Shown here: positions 44,850 to 58,511 of the stretch, piece after piece
Layout: each line of letters begins with the position of its first letter
How positions within the stretch are numbered: the stretch's first letter is position 1
Assembly: GCF_000204055.1 (NCBI RefSeq)
Contig: NW_006768795.1
Span: forward strand, 1-64,000
Length of the DNA stretch: 64,000 nucleotides
Origin: Melampsora larici-populina 98AG31
Taxonomy: Eukaryota > Basidiomycota > Pucciniomycetes > Pucciniales > Melampsoraceae
Direction: 5' to 3'
Program-made: the position numbers and the translations under genes
The notes under the pieces: model-generated
What the model saw: the letters and a program-made list of their open reading frames with translations, nothing else
What the model was told of the DNA's origin: nothing
Databases searched by the model: none

Positions 44850-47800
44850 TTACCAAGCAATCTTAGCAAGTAAAGAGTTCGGATGATGCCTTACGCCCCA
44901 CTTCCTAAGCTCATCAATAAGCAAGACTAAAAGTGAAACAGAAACTAAGTTGATAATGTCAGCTTTCTTCAATATGGGTTTAATGAGTAGGTCCCATGAG
45001 ACTTACTGGGAGCAAGAATACTTTCATAACCAATCCGTCTAGTTCCCAAAGTTTCTTGAAAGAAAGGTATAAAGGAGATTATGAAAGCCAAGATAGGACT
45101 GATGAACATTGCAGGGAAGATGAAGAGGTTTTTTCCCGCTCCTTGTGATCCAGGAAAATGATTGATGATCGATAACCTTCGTGTCCTCGTGGAAAGTAAA
45201 GTCCCTGAACAAGAGCATGTTAGATTTGCATCAAGTTTTGATAATCAATTTCTGATACTTACCCCATTGAGAAAAGATGATGCTGAAGAAATAGATAGAC
45301 TGTGCGGCCTTAGTTGCCTCTTCTAGCAGATCTGCGTCGACCGTGGCTCGTCCACTAAAAAAATTGGCACAGGCGAAGGAGAACCATTATGAATGATGAG
45401 TGAAGTTTTCAAGAAGAAAAAAAGCTACTTACTAGGAGAAAAGTAGGTCAGACAGATTGACGCCTCGTTGATAGAATCCAAAGTGAAACGCGATGACCTA
45501 AAAAGGAAAGTAATTAGTACATTCTTCAGGTCAACAGGAGGCACCTTATAGGATAGAATGATTTACCAGTGAAAATATGGATTGAAAAAGACCCAACAAC
45601 ATGTATGCATGAGCCAGAGTCTTGAAATCAATCAATTTTTCCTTTGCTTGTTTCCTTGGTGCTTTTAAGAGCAAATCTTTTTCCGGTTGCTCAAAAATGA
45701 GAGCAAGAGCTGGTAGGACATCTGTTCCTATACCTGATGAATACGAATCTGTGTTAATTTTCGCTACACCAGAATCAATGTGAAAAGTATTTGTGTGGAA
45801 TGAAACAAACAGATGATTATCATTTGGATCGGATTGAGAAGGTCTGGAAGACCTGCACAGAGGACAAGTAGCATTGGGATCAACTCGCTAAAACTTCCGG
45901 AAGGAACTGTACATAATCGCGATAATTTGGTTTGTCAGTACGGGAGTATGATGTTAGAATACAAAAACGACGAACGCAAGTACAAGGTCAGTTTCTTCAG
46001 ATTTTCGAAACAAAGCCTTCCATAGAGAGTAGCTGTGACAACGCTTCCAAAATCTGCCAGGACGCGTTTGCCCATTAGACTGTTGTGGTATGATTGTGTC
46101 TTAGAAATCGGATTTCGAACTGACCATTCAACAAAACAAGATCTGCAGCCTAGGGTGCATAAATGAGGTTAGATTGTCCATAACATGAATCGATATTTCA
46201 TGTGACTAACCTCCATAGCTACTTCACTTCCGGATCCCATGGCGATCCCTATGTCAGCAGCTTTCAAAGCGGTTGCATCGTTCACTGCAGTCATTCAAGA
46301 GTGCGGATGTGAGTATCACTGTAATGGGCTTTCATGCGAATGTTGAGGGGGAGTAATTATTCTGACCTCCATCTCCTGTGACAGCACAGACGTGACCGCT
46401 TGATGATGTAATGATGTATAACTGGTCATTGTTTGTAAGGATACCTGGTTTAAGTTCGAAAGAGAGTGAATGATCATGTACTTGTCTTGAAACCTGCGAA
46501 CAATTTCCAGTTTTTGTTGCGGAGTGGTGCGAGAAAAGATGATCTCGTCGAAACCAATACATTGCTTCCATTGGGATTCATTCATCACCGTTAGCTCTGT
46601 TCCCGTCAAGCAAATGGCACGCAGTTGCGAGGCTGGCTTGGGCTGATAGGGTGCAACAAGCTCAATAGGAATATCTGCTTTGAGGTCTTTCAGTCCAACT
46701 GGTTCGACTGTGAGGGCGCCAACACTTTTGCCGACGAATTTTCTAATATGAAAGATATATAAGTGATGTGTAACAAAGAGGAGAGAGAGAGTGAACCAAC
46801 GCTGTTTGGCCTAAATCCCCGGTCACGACCAAAAACCTCATTCCAGCTCGGCGACATATTCCCACCTACGAGCAAATGGAATCATGTTAGATGTATGCAT
46901 ACAGTGAAACAAACAAACAAATCTCACAGTCTTGCCTGCATCATGCTTGGGTGGGTCAGAGAGGACTAAGAGCCCGACGACGGTCATGTCCACAACAAGG
47001 TCCGATAAAGACTTCCCGGCTGGTATGTCACTGTACAAATCTAGAATGGGAAAAGTCTTGCGCACCAACATGATGACTCTGCTTCCTACAGCAGCATTTG
47101 CCTCTTGAGTCTTGATTAAGGAATCCATGGTTGCAGAATTGAGTGGTTCCACACTTCCGTTCGGGCGACATATGTGTGTGCAGCGTTGTAAAAGTATTTC
47201 AGGAGCCTTCACACGATGAGGCCATCAGTATCTGTAAATAACATGAATATGGCGAAGACTTACCCCTTTGGCAAATATAGACACGCTCTCGGATGTGAAG
47301 TTGGGGTCACTTTGAACACCAGCCGGCGCCTGTGAGGTGAGTCGTGGCTTCAGAAGCTTCGCGCAGAACTTGATGTCTGTTGCGAATTTGTGTCAGTTAT
47401 ATATGATGTTAGGCAAATGAAGGGGTGTGATTTACCTGAATTGAAAGCGAGGTCGAAGACTTCGATCCACTGCTCTTGATACTGACTGACGGGTCCGAAC
47501 AGATGGGCATACCTGATCAAAGAAGCATCTGAAAGGCAAAGACTCCTTAGACATCATCGGACGGCCGGTGCTGAGATAATTAAGATTACCCGTTGAATTT
47601 CCATTAATGGGAGATTTTCCTTCCTCGTCGTCCAATAATGGCTCAGCATCGATGTAACGAGAGCCGTTACAGACCGCAGCGATCGCAGCGAGATCATTTG
47701 CTACCTTGCCCAAAGGCGAGACGTCCTTTCCGTAGCTGACGAGACAATGTCCGCGTAAGTCCGATGTAGAGATGATCTTCTTCCCAATCACAACATCCGT

Positions 47801-50111
47801 CACTTTCATGCGACCTGATGTCAGTGTTCCGGTCTTGTCTGAAAGGACAACGCTAGATTTGGGAAGCCATTTAGCTGAATCCACTATACAAAGTAAAGGT
47901 CTGATGATGGACTCACTCAACAGTCCCAAGAGTTTCAACAGTGGACAGCGATTTGCATAGGATCTAGTTCATCATATGAGATAGTTAGAGAATGTGCAAT
48001 TGGAATGAAGAAGCTGGGTTGCCCACCTGTTTGGCAGCTAGTTGTCGTGAAAGGATAGTTAATCCGAGAGTGATACATATTGGTAAGCCCTGGGTGATGT
48101 TTCATGTTAGTGAACTACAACAAAATTTTCGATTTGTGAAATGTATCCCTACCTCTGGAATGAAAGCGACCATAAGAGAGACGATGTTGACCAATAAGTC
48201 TGACGCAGACATGAATTTGGGATACTGCGTTCGTAGCCATCCAGCCCAAAGTACTATCCAAAGGACTGCGACGGACACGGCCAGAAGACAAATAATGCTG
48301 TTGTATGTGTATGAGCGTAAAGATTGCTGTGAATCGAGGTTGCGGGCACTCACATGACAAAACGTCTGATTTCTTTTTCCAAGAGTGTCATGCGATTTTT
48401 CTGTAATGATACCAGCATTGCAATACTTCCAAAGACCGTATCTGCCCCAGTATCGACGAGTATACCTACGCCATTTCCGCTGGTGCAAAGAGTTCCTGGA
48501 CAACGGAGACGTGGGTAAGCTTTTGATAAGTTTATACTCAACAGAGACCGGCAAATTTACCTTGGAGAGCCATATTATGGGCTTCATAGTCATCTCCGAT
48601 AGATACATCTGTTGTTCCAACGATCAGATTGCTTTCACCGGTGAGCATAGTGCGATCGAAGGTTAGATCTGATGAGGCCAGAATCAGGCGCATGTCGGCG
48701 GGTATTCTTGAACCAGTACTTATCTGCAGCAGCGTGATCAAAGTGTAAGTCGATGAACGTGAAGGGGAGAGTGACTGAAACTACCCACTTTGACCAAGTC
48801 TCCAGGAACGAGCTCCTCTGATGGAATCGTGCAACTACCTCCGTCTCTCAATACGGATGTCTCATTGCCGACATGGTCAGTAATCGACCTCATGGCTCGA
48901 CCAGTGATGCGAAGCTGCCACGCCTTGAAACATGCTTGAACCAAAAGGATTATGAGCAAGACTATACCTAGACCCAATTTGGCCGTAGGGTGCTGTGTTG
49001 GGAAGCAGGCACGTCAAGGCTTTACTTTTTGAAGGTAGGATGGATGCAATATTGGTTACATACAGCCTGATCATTTCCAAATGGTTTCCTGGGAGGATTG
49101 ACTTCAGTATCTGCGTGACAGACCGGTGAAAGCACGAGCGATGAACTCACCAGCTGAGGAAGCTGAGAATGGCAGAAACGAAGATGAGGGATCCAAAGCC
49201 TCCAAACACACAGCTAAAAGCTTTGGAAAAAAGCGATAGGCGTCTAGGCTGGAAAGAGTTGCGGCCTTTTAGCAATCGGCTGTTGACCTGGTCTTGAGTG
49301 AGACCGAGAGGGTTGCTGTCCAACCGTTGGAAGAGATCTTCTGTGGACATCGTGTGCCAATCGCGCGGTGTTATGACTGTAAAGCCCCATCCCGAAGTGC
49401 GTATCAGTATGCGGATAGAAGACAGATAGGGAAAGCTTGACAATACCTTGAAACTGAGACAGCAAGGATTCTGATTTCCTGAGATACTGTCGTGGATCCA
49501 TTTTACGATACGTTTTGCCTCGTTTAGCTGACTCAGCATGGTACTTAATACTGCAATTTGGTCAATGGTGAGCATTGATGATGAGGATCTCCAATGGGGA
49601 ACCGCAAGGGCAAGAGACGGGAAATGAGGCTTCACCTTGCAAATATATATTGGTCTGCGTACTGCTGGTCGAGATGCGGTGAAGGAATTGTCTTGATATC
49701 CTCATTTTCATCTTCATTTGCGACTAACACTTGAGGTTTCTCAGCTGGATACGACGCTGACCACTGAGGGTACAAATGTCCGGAGGCCTGCTTCCGGGTG
49801 AACAACGATATGAACTTAGACATAGAACAGAGTAAGAATATAAATACTTGGGTAACAAAGAGTACACAGATGATAAAGAGGCACTGATTGCTATCTGAAT
49901 GTCTCTGACACTCAACGACAACAAGATAAATCGTGGTGGAGCATACATGCACCTCGAGGGCGAATGAGAAAGTACTACTCTTTGGTATGTGTGTCCCATT
50001 TGCCACCACTGAACGAACATTTCGACCAGCTCCTGGTGGAATGTCATCTCGTGCAGTCACCGCAGGCCAATCGAACAATGCCGCGGTTCTACTACTACTA
50101 CTAGGCATCAA
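44850..50111 (-). CDS. P2C (Na,K-type) P-type cation ATPase, 26 exons
   Basis: Exons, 5' to 3' on minus: 49636-50111, 49447-49550, 49151-49376, 49064-49088, 48789-48992, 48561-48723, 48354-48495, 48153-48297, 48027-48089, 47917-47963, 47590-47852, 47436-47528, 47264-47376, 46928-47206, 46801-46865, 46482-46742, 46367-46398, 46211-46284, 46125-46149, 45976-46053, 45811-45906, 45567-45733, 45433-45497, 45263-45354, 45007-45204, 44850-44944; about 1196 aa, all phases agree. It pumps cations across a membrane using ATP. Motifs: LTGES (48634-48648), FIPEGLP, DKTGTLT (Asp about 537, codon 47837-47839), FAKGAPEILL, SDPPK, VVTGD, and GDGVNDA split by an intron. The C-terminus DELRKWGVRHHP and the overall plan are those of fungal P2C ATPases rather than ENA or PMA. 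Start uncertain: 50111, a further intron in exon 1, or ATG 49823. Confidence 0.88.
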
Positions 50112-53030
50112 GACCTGTGACTATATGAAAGATCAGTTTATGCTCGGCCACAGTCATACTCCCCAGGATCTTTGACTCATCTGGTCGTAGCTGAGTCAGA
50201 GCTGGCCGAGAAGTAACAAGCACCTAGAATCGCGACCGGCTTACATGGTTTCACAATGATTCATCACGATCTTGAGTTGTGCCTCGGTACCATTCTTCGC
50301 TCGCAGTCTGGCTTGTTCCTCCAAGAGGGGACTTGGTGGAGATTTGATGCATAAGCTTCAAGCTTAACTAAGTCCCAACCTGGACCTAACCACCAACTCT
50401 TGGGACTTAGTTAAGTTTGCATAAGCTTCGGCTTTTTGCGACCGACTCACTACTGGGAGTCGGTAAGTGATTGACATACGGGAATGGGTCGGACTCGCGA
50501 GCAGACTTTCGGATAATACATAGTCGTCGGGTACGCATCATCCTTCATTCCTAAATAGACGAGAAAGCTTGCAGTCCATCTCATCAAAGAATATTGACCT
50601 TTCTCAAATTTCTAGATGGAATTAAAGGCATAGGATGTTTTCAAAAAGAGAAATTCTCTGATTTCCAATTCATTTTTTCCATTCTAAAAATTCAAAAATT
50701 CAAACAATAAAATTTCATCCATTTTGATTATCCTAAAGTTTTTATCAACAGTATTTCTCAACTATAAAAAAACATTAAGCACCTGCCCACCCAGGCTAGA
50801 GTAAATGTTTTATTCTTTCAAATTTTTCAAAATGTTGAACATGCAAAAAGCATGAACATACAACCAAAGTAAAAATTTGCCCTTGTGGCCCATGCACAGT
50901 GTTGGTGAGGTGTTTTTGGATAGCCTCATAACCCCAAATCTTTGGTGGCTACGGTCATGTATTAATCCAAACCTTGGATACAGGATCACAAAAGAGAGAT
51001 GCTTGGTGGTTGATTTGTGAACCACCATTGTCTTCCCCCCCAAAAATGACCTTGATCCATCCCTTCCATCCATTCCAATCTCACTTTTTTAGACCCTGTC
51101 ATGGGTTTTTCAATCTTACTACGAAGATATCAAACTTCTGGCCACCCAATATCCTTGGACAGTTTCAAACTCCACATGATCAACACAACCCTTTGCACAA
51201 AGATATCTGCTGCCTTGCTATGGAATTGGAAAACTCTTTACAGACGTACAAACAAGGTGCTTCATGACCCTTGAGAACACCGGACCTCTTGGTGCCCTTG
51301 TCAACTCTTGGACTTGGGGTACTTGGTGAATTGGTCAACGGCTCTCCCTCCATCTACATCAACAAGTCGCAACATGAACTGTTCCGCAGCATCAAGGTCT
51401 TGGATTCTCAAGTCACCATTGGTGGCAAGCTACATTGATGCTTGGGCCTTTCCATGCATGTGGTATTTTGAGGAGTACATTGGACACAGTGTATCCAGTC
51501 TTGAATGGAGTTTATGATGAGAGTGGGCAATATCCCACCCAACTTCTTTGTTTTCATTGGTATGAAGTTTCTCTCATTCATGTTCATTTTATCTTCAGCA
51601 ATCTGATCAAACATAGGCCTATGTATCTCAGATGAATCTGGTGTTGTTGGGCATGACTTGGTTCAAGAGAAAAGTTGAGCGCAAAAAGGGACAAAAATTG
51701 TTTGCCAAATCCAACAAAAAGATCAAGATAAATGGACCATCCTTCCAGAAGTGAGCAGGCAAGGGATGATTTCAGGAACAGTCATCAATGGGCATGTTGA
51801 AAGGGTCCATGTCAAACTGTTTCTGGCCCATAACTTGATGAGTTTCCTGCTTATGTTTGATCACCTACTTTTTTCACCTCTCTCACTTCTGTTTTATTCC
51901 TATTCCGGCTCCCCATTATGAATTGCTATTCAACAGTCAACTCAGTCCTAGTGTTGGACAATGCCTGTATACACCACAGTGGTTGGATCAAACAGCTCTG
52001 AAAATTTCAGTGTGCTTCTGGTTTATTTACCAGCATACTCCCCAGGAATGAGCTCATCGAAAAACATCTTTAACAACATGAAGGCTCAGATGCAATGAGA
52101 ACAGGCTTGGTTTGACATATATTATAAAGCAGACTATTTGCTCTTGAACTCCACCAAAGTGATGACTTGAGGCCTTTTATAGCCACTGATCTCTTTCAGA
52201 AACTACACCACTGCCCCTTATTTGTAAGCTTGCAATCAACATTTAGAAACTCAATAGAATTGCTTCATAAAATGAATCCTTACTTGGGAATTTCATTCAT
52301 TTTCTTGCTGGTCTGTCTGATTAAAATTGCTTTATAAAATGAATAGTATTACATAGATTTTGATCATTTTTTCTTTGGTCTGTCTAATTTTGTCCTGAAC
52401 AAGATGGGTGCTGGGTGTTTATTTATTATCATTATGTTTGCCTTATACATGGCGAGCAGATTTTGTCATCTAAACCTCAAAGATCATGTACACTATTGGC
52501 AATTTGGCACACTGAAATGTAACCAACACAAGGATTGGTCTTCAAAAATGAGTTGAAAGCCCTCAGAATAGGACCCCATTCTATTCATTGCCTAGCAAAA
52601 CACATGTTTTTGAGATACCCCGTTTTTGAAGACCTAAACAAGATGGTTTTTCCAAAAAAAACTGATTCAAGAGGCATCAAATGTTGTAAAGGGATTTTTG
52701 AACTTTGGAGTGAGGCTTCAAATAAGAAGGGGGCCTCCTGAGTGCAAAATTGCAGTGATGTTTTATACTTGGAATTTATAGTGTAAGTACATCCACCACA
52801 AAATTGGGAAACAGACAAACAAGGTACATAATTGTTTGTATAATTTAAATCATGTTGAATTATCATAATCACATGCCTCTTGAGGTACAACACACCTGTC
52901 TCTCAAAGAAAATATTTCAGAACTTGCAGGCTCTGGTCTCATAGGTAAGGCAAATGAATTGGGACTAATGGGGGTCCTGGAAATAGTGTGATGATATAAT
53001 TGGATGGAGTGGGAATATGATAATTGATTA
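50112..53030. other. ATPase upstream region, then repeat relics
   Basis: 50112-50640 is the presumed ATPase promoter side. A small hairpin lies at 50348-50429. From about 50780 onward there are broken frames on both strands (for example 50974-51635 plus) suggesting decayed transposon coding sequence; no domain can be named and no gene is claimed. Confidence 0.4.
50348..50429. repeat. Short inverted repeat (hairpin)
   Basis: AAGCTTAACTAAGTCCCAA at about 50359-50377 pairs with TTGGGACTTAGTTAAGTTT at 50400-50418, and GCATAAGCTT occurs outside the left arm and just after the right arm. The loop is about 22 bases. Confidence 0.7.
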
Positions 53031-53214
53031 GCGGTCCACAAACATGAAAACCCAAACTAAAAACCCATGGAAAAAGCCCATGACAACCCAATTGTTTTTT
53101 GGGTTTTGTCCAACGGGGAAGCGGAAAACCAATGGAAAAAACCCCAAAAACAATTGGGTTGTCATGGGTTTTGTCCATGGGTTTTCAGGTTTGGTGTGCC
53201 AGTTTGTGTACTGC
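53031..53214. mobile_element. Foldback MITE, copy 2 (TA target duplication)
   Basis: 184 bases, ends GCGGTCCACAAAC and GTTTGTGTACTGC, flanked by TA (53029-53030 and 53215-53216). The asymmetric middle (CAACGGGGAAGCGGAAAACC) is the complement of the middle of copy 1 at 4074-4263, so the two copies are in opposite orientation. Confidence 0.8.
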
Positions 53215-56200
53215 TATTATAGCATTAAATAAAGCTGGAACTTTATGGTCAAGTCATTTGGAGAGCTAAACAAAAGATAAAGATGAGATAAACCTGCCGA
53301 GCCAGGGAAAACAGGGTTGGCTCTTTTCCAAACCATTTCTTGGATATCTTCACAGATGGGAGACTTCTATTTACTGATTTTGTCAATTTTGGCAAGATCA
53401 GCTTGAACCCTGGTGAAACAATTGGTAATCTATTGAAGTCACTTGCCTTGGAATGTGAAGTATTCTTGAGCTTCAGTGAATAAACTGATCAATCTCAGCC
53501 CCAATCACTAGTCACTGGCAGCCCAGTGTGTCCAACATCTTGAATTCTTTTTGAGTATTTTTCAAATAGTTTTCAAGTTTATGTGAAACATATTTGCATC
53601 AGTTTTCATACAGAATGGGTCCAGTCATCAGGAAGATCTCAATCAGTCATTGGCAAGATCCCAACTAAGTGTTGAACCAATTTTTGACAGCTATTGAACA
53701 GATCATCATCAATAACAAATACACTGCTTTTGAATATGAAAGAATACCTCTAGAACCCCAAGGCAAGTGTTTACTTCAGCCCTATTCTAGATGTAGCATC
53801 TTCTAAGCCATGATCAATTACAATCACACATAGTCCCTTCTTTGATAACACATCTCAACTCTGGCAAGCCTGATTCCATCTCTGCTAAAATACTTAACCT
53901 TCTTCTGCAGCTCATCCAAATAGGTAACCTATGTAATTTGCAATCATTCAAACATGGCAATGGTGAAAAGCTCATGGGTTGGTTGAACAGCATCAAGCTA
54001 GCCTGAGAGATGGATGCCCTCATATGATGAAAAAGCCTAGTTTAAATTTTGCTAAACAAATAGGCTCCATCTCAGCACTTCTGGGGCCTTATATCGCTAG
54101 CTAGGGCAGGGGGCAGGTAATTTGTAGCCTAGTTGAAGCATGTCAAAATGGAAATCAGTGCATGTCTCTATCTCAATATATGACCTATCAATAATCAGCT
54201 GAGCATATTTTTTGATGACCATCTAGAGCAGTAGAGGAAGTACTTCAGCACTATTCCAGATGTAGCTTCTTTCAAGCCATGATCAATGAAAATCACATTG
54301 CTTTCAAGGATAATCCAATTCTTGAAGTATACACCACAAGGTGGCTTTTCACTGAATCCATGTGAAACCAAAACAAAGTGGCATGACATGGAGGTGTTGT
54401 GAAAAACATCCCTTTTAAAGGTGACAGCAACATGAGTGAGGGCCACATGACCCTCACCCAGACTCATCACCTAGCCTTTGCGTAACCAGAAAGACCACAT
54501 TGGTGTAATGTGATTTACTATCCAATCAGCAGGTGAGCTAAGTAGCCTGCGCAGAACCTGCTAGTCAGGCTGCTCAGCACACACATAAGCTTGGATGACC
54601 CAAATTATGATAGCACCTGAAGTTATTTGTACTTGTATGATTTTTAATGATCTTCAGTTTCACCTTTTAATTTTTTAATTTTATTATTCACATTAGATCA
54701 CTGGCTATACTTAGCCAGATTGTATTGAGGTCTGTCCATTTTCCAAAACGCTCCGCACACCACCCCCTCAAAGTCTTCACTTCAATCAATCACAAGTCTT
54801 GTTCTCACATCATTAATAGAAAGGTTCATCAACTACATCATCTACTACCACATCAATGTATCAGATTGTGACATCAAACTGGACAGCATTGCAGTAAGTT
54901 TTCCTTCACATCTATCGTTTCTGATCATTGTTGTTGATCTATCCTTTATTTTCATCAATATTGTATATTTTTCTTTGTAACCATCTAATGCCTTTTATCA
55001 TTGTAAGTCATTCTCCATCTATCCTCTTGAGAACCCATAGGTATCTTTGATTGGTCCAAGTCCTTCCTCTTTTTTCATTGCATTTGTTCAAGGATTTTTA
55101 TACTTTGATCATCTCTTATCACAGCTTCACAGAGCTTGTTTGCTTGATTGGTAGGTGTTTGATTTTCATCACTCTTGTGTGTGTTCTCAGTCACCTGTCA
55201 CTGACTTCACTGCCTGCTTTGACTGTTGATCTATTTTTCCTTTGTTCATAGACTGTTCTTCCTTGTTTGATCACTGGCTCAATTGCCTGTGTGTTGAGTA
55301 AGTGATACATTCATTTTACTTCATGTCTCATATCAACTCATACTCACTGGTATCATCATCTTTGCTTTGGACACAAAGATGTGCATCATTCTAGATTGTT
55401 TCCAATTCAATTCCTTTTCTCCAAAATTTCCAATTTTACTCTTCTTTCAATGTTATTTCTCCTGTTGTTGTACCATATTCAGTGTTGTTTAGCAATGCAA
55501 AAATTAGATGATATACACCACGGGGCAACTTTGAACTGGGACCATGTGAAATGTAAGTTGGGTATGACCACACCAAGTGGTTGTGTAGAACAGGTGGTAG
55601 CAGTGGGAGTGCGGCTACGTGGCCCTTGCCCATGGCCTGTCACGTATCTTACATGGGGAGAGAAAGACCACGTCAGTGTAGCGTGACTTACCAGCCAATG
55701 AGTGGGTGAGCTGGGTTGTACAAGCGCAACCTGCCAGCCAGGTTCTCAGCAGGCAAATGAGCTCATCCAAGCTCACATCGAGTGCTGATCATGTGGCTAT
55801 TCTCCTTTGAAAAATATCCACTTCTTGACAAAATCAAAAGGACTTGTCCACAAATAACTTTACTTTGAAGCCCGCCCTTTTGAAAATCAGGCTGTACCAC
55901 ATCTTGGTGTCATTCTCAAAACCAAGATTTGGGTGAAGGTATGATGATCACTGTCAAGTCTGACATCACAGGTACGGTGCATGTCACAGGAACCACAGTC
56001 AAAGAACCACAGTCAATCACAGTCCTCTTTGTTCATTGTCTTTCATTGTCCGACTCAAACTTCGACTCCCATTCCACACTCTAGTGCTCATCACCATCCT
56101 CAGGCTCCACCATCCCATTGATCACTTCCAGAGCCAATCATCCATTATCATTGCTCTCGATGTTATCATTTCTTCAGGATCTCATTTAAATCAGCCTAAA

Positions 56201-57456
56201 GTTTGATGTCATTCCAATGATTGCTTATGAAGCCTCCGATCAATTGACACATTGGTAAGCCCTTCTTTTTGGTCTTTCTTTCTTTCTTTCTTCTTTCTTT
56301 CCTATCTCATTGACATCATTCTAAAGATTGATGCCATTATGATCGATGATTCTGTTTGCGTTGTTGAAATCAAAGTCACTCAATCAATCATGTTGTATTG
56401 TCTCCTCCTGTCCAATCATTTTTCTGCTGGATGTCAATAGAGTCAAAGATTAAAGCTCTGGTAAGTTTCATTTCATTTTCTCATTTGTCTATCATCAGAA
56501 ACTAAACATCATTGGTCTCTTTGGTTTTTGTTCTCATTGTTCTGTTAGCCCTGTACACCTGGTTCATTCTCCTAAATTGTAAGTTTTTCATCAACTCAAC
56601 CTTTTCTTCTGACTCTTGTTGATTGATTCTTCCAATGATCAGGCCAACTGTCCTGATTTAGATCCATGTACTTCATACAAAGTTTCTAAAAATGGGTACA
56701 CAAATACAATTCAACAATTGAGTAGATTGATGATGATAATCAATGAAACTTTTGCTTTGGGTGGTAAAGGTGTGTTTGGTTATGTGAGTTTGTTTATTCC
56801 TGATGAAACAAAGATCAAATCCTTTGTGTGTATCAAGGCTGTTAATTTTTCAAATTTCTGATACTGATCATATCTTCTAATTTCTTTTGCTTATGCAGTT
56901 GAATCCTCCAAAGTTGCTGCCAACATGCCATTTCTATCATGTTCTTGTGTTTTATTTTTGGTTTCATTTCTTTTGTTTCTGTAAACACAATGCTATGTTT
57001 CTGTCAATGCAAAGAATAGATCTGGTGTTATTATTTCATTGTACCCTCCATTCCGTGAGCAAAGACAAAATCATCCCAGTGTGATTTGATTGGGCTGGCT
57101 ATCAAGCCATGATAAGACTGGAAGAGGAATGCAACAAGGCTCACACTTCAACAGGGTGATGGCTTACCCGCTCATTGGATGAGTCATTTCACACTGTTAT
57201 GATGTGAGATGACTCACCCAATGGACAGGTGAGCCACCACACTTTAGCTGCTCACCATGGCTGTCATGTGTAGCTCACAACGGGTATCACGCTGTGGACA
57301 GCGCGTGATTTATTGGCAGAGACCTAGTTCACGTGAATCTCACATGCCAGCTGCCCTGTGGTGTATTTTATGTGTGATTTGTGAGCAAACAAAAAAAGCC
57401 AAAAACCAATGTGAGTGGTCTGGCAATCAAGCCAATCAGCCTATCACTCATCATTA
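53215..57456. other. Repeat-rich region with an unresolved intron-rich candidate
   Basis: 53496-53528 resembles the end of the CACTA-like element at 33646 (CAGCCCCAATCACTAGTCACT). Direct repeats: 53770-53850 with 54238-54310, and 54325-54590 with 55505-55770. From 54856 several strong GTAAGT donors and AG acceptors suggest an intron-rich gene, but I could not build a consistent frame. Confidence 0.4.
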
Positions 57457-57616
57457 GTGGCTCTCAAACCTGCCCCGGTTTTCAAAAAACCCAGTTGACC
57501 CAGTTGTTTTTTGGCAGTAACTTTGTGTATCAAGTTGACATTTGTTGACAGCTCCCAGCCAAAAATTCCACTAGGGCAACCGGGTTTTTTGAAACTGGGT
57601 CAGGTTTGAGAGCCAC
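57457..57616. mobile_element. Small foldback MITE (GTGGCTCTCAAACCTG ends)
   Basis: 160-base palindrome, ends GTGGCTCTCAAACCTG and complement followed by AAAAAACCCGG-type arms. TA on both sides (57455-57456, 57617-57618). Confidence 0.8.
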
Positions 57617-58366
57617 TATTAGAAGGTGAGACAAAAGGGTGAGTTATTTCACCTTGTCATAATGTGAGATAGATCACCATGTTTTTAAGTGAGCCCTCAC
57701 CTTGTGGATGCATGATCACATTGGTTGATGGTCCATTCTGGTTTCAATTTGTGGTGATCAATTTATAGGGTTAATCAGGAAAAAATAAAAAATTATTGCA
57801 TCTGTAGCAACAGTTGAGGCGACCCGTCGCAAAAAGCGGCAGCGGGGCGGGCCGCCCCGCCACCGCTTTGAAATTTTTGGAGTAGCGGGTCAAACCGACC
57901 CGCCACCGCTTTTCCTCTGGGGTTACTTGCACAGCGGATCGCGAATTTAGCGCGGCAGTAGAAAGTTCCGCCCCGCAGCCCAACTCTGAGAGCGGTATGC
58001 AGCGGTCATCTGATATGAAGTCAGATTGACATCACGCTGCTGTAGGCTTTTACCCCAACCACCGCCTCGATCACCCAAACGCCCAGATCAGCCATTGATA
58101 ACAAGCAATATCCCTGCAGACGTCACCAAACACGACTTCTTTCGCACCAAATACCTGACGAGCCCTTCATTCTAGCTTCCCATCCTCGGAAATGTTGAAT
58201 CTTGTAAGATTTCATTGTCTTTTTCTCATCTTTGAAGAGTAAACTAATGGAAGGTACCCCTTTTTTGATGCATCAGATCGAGACACCTCCTTCATACCTT
58301 CATCAAACTTTCTCCTACTTTTGCAAGCCAAAGTTTTGTACCTTGAAGTTGTACCTTTCTCAAATC

Positions 58367-58375
58367 TATATAAGG
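58367..58375 (+). promoter_or_regulatory. TATA-like box of hAT transposase
   Basis: TATATAAGG about 137 bases before the transposase ATG at 58512. Confidence 0.5.
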
Positions 58376-58511
58376 TGACTTCTTCCTTTATCCTCGTCCC
58401 CAGTTTCACCAATCGTTTATCTACAACTTCAAAGATTTTTCAAAACACTAATACTCAACTTGTTTTTCTGTTCTTGATTTCGATTATTGATACTATAGTC
58501 TTGATATCGTT

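Noticed and set aside
50974..51635. Named transposase or polyprotein
   Set aside because: The broken frames look like decayed coding sequence but no diagnostic motif could be seen, so no family is claimed.
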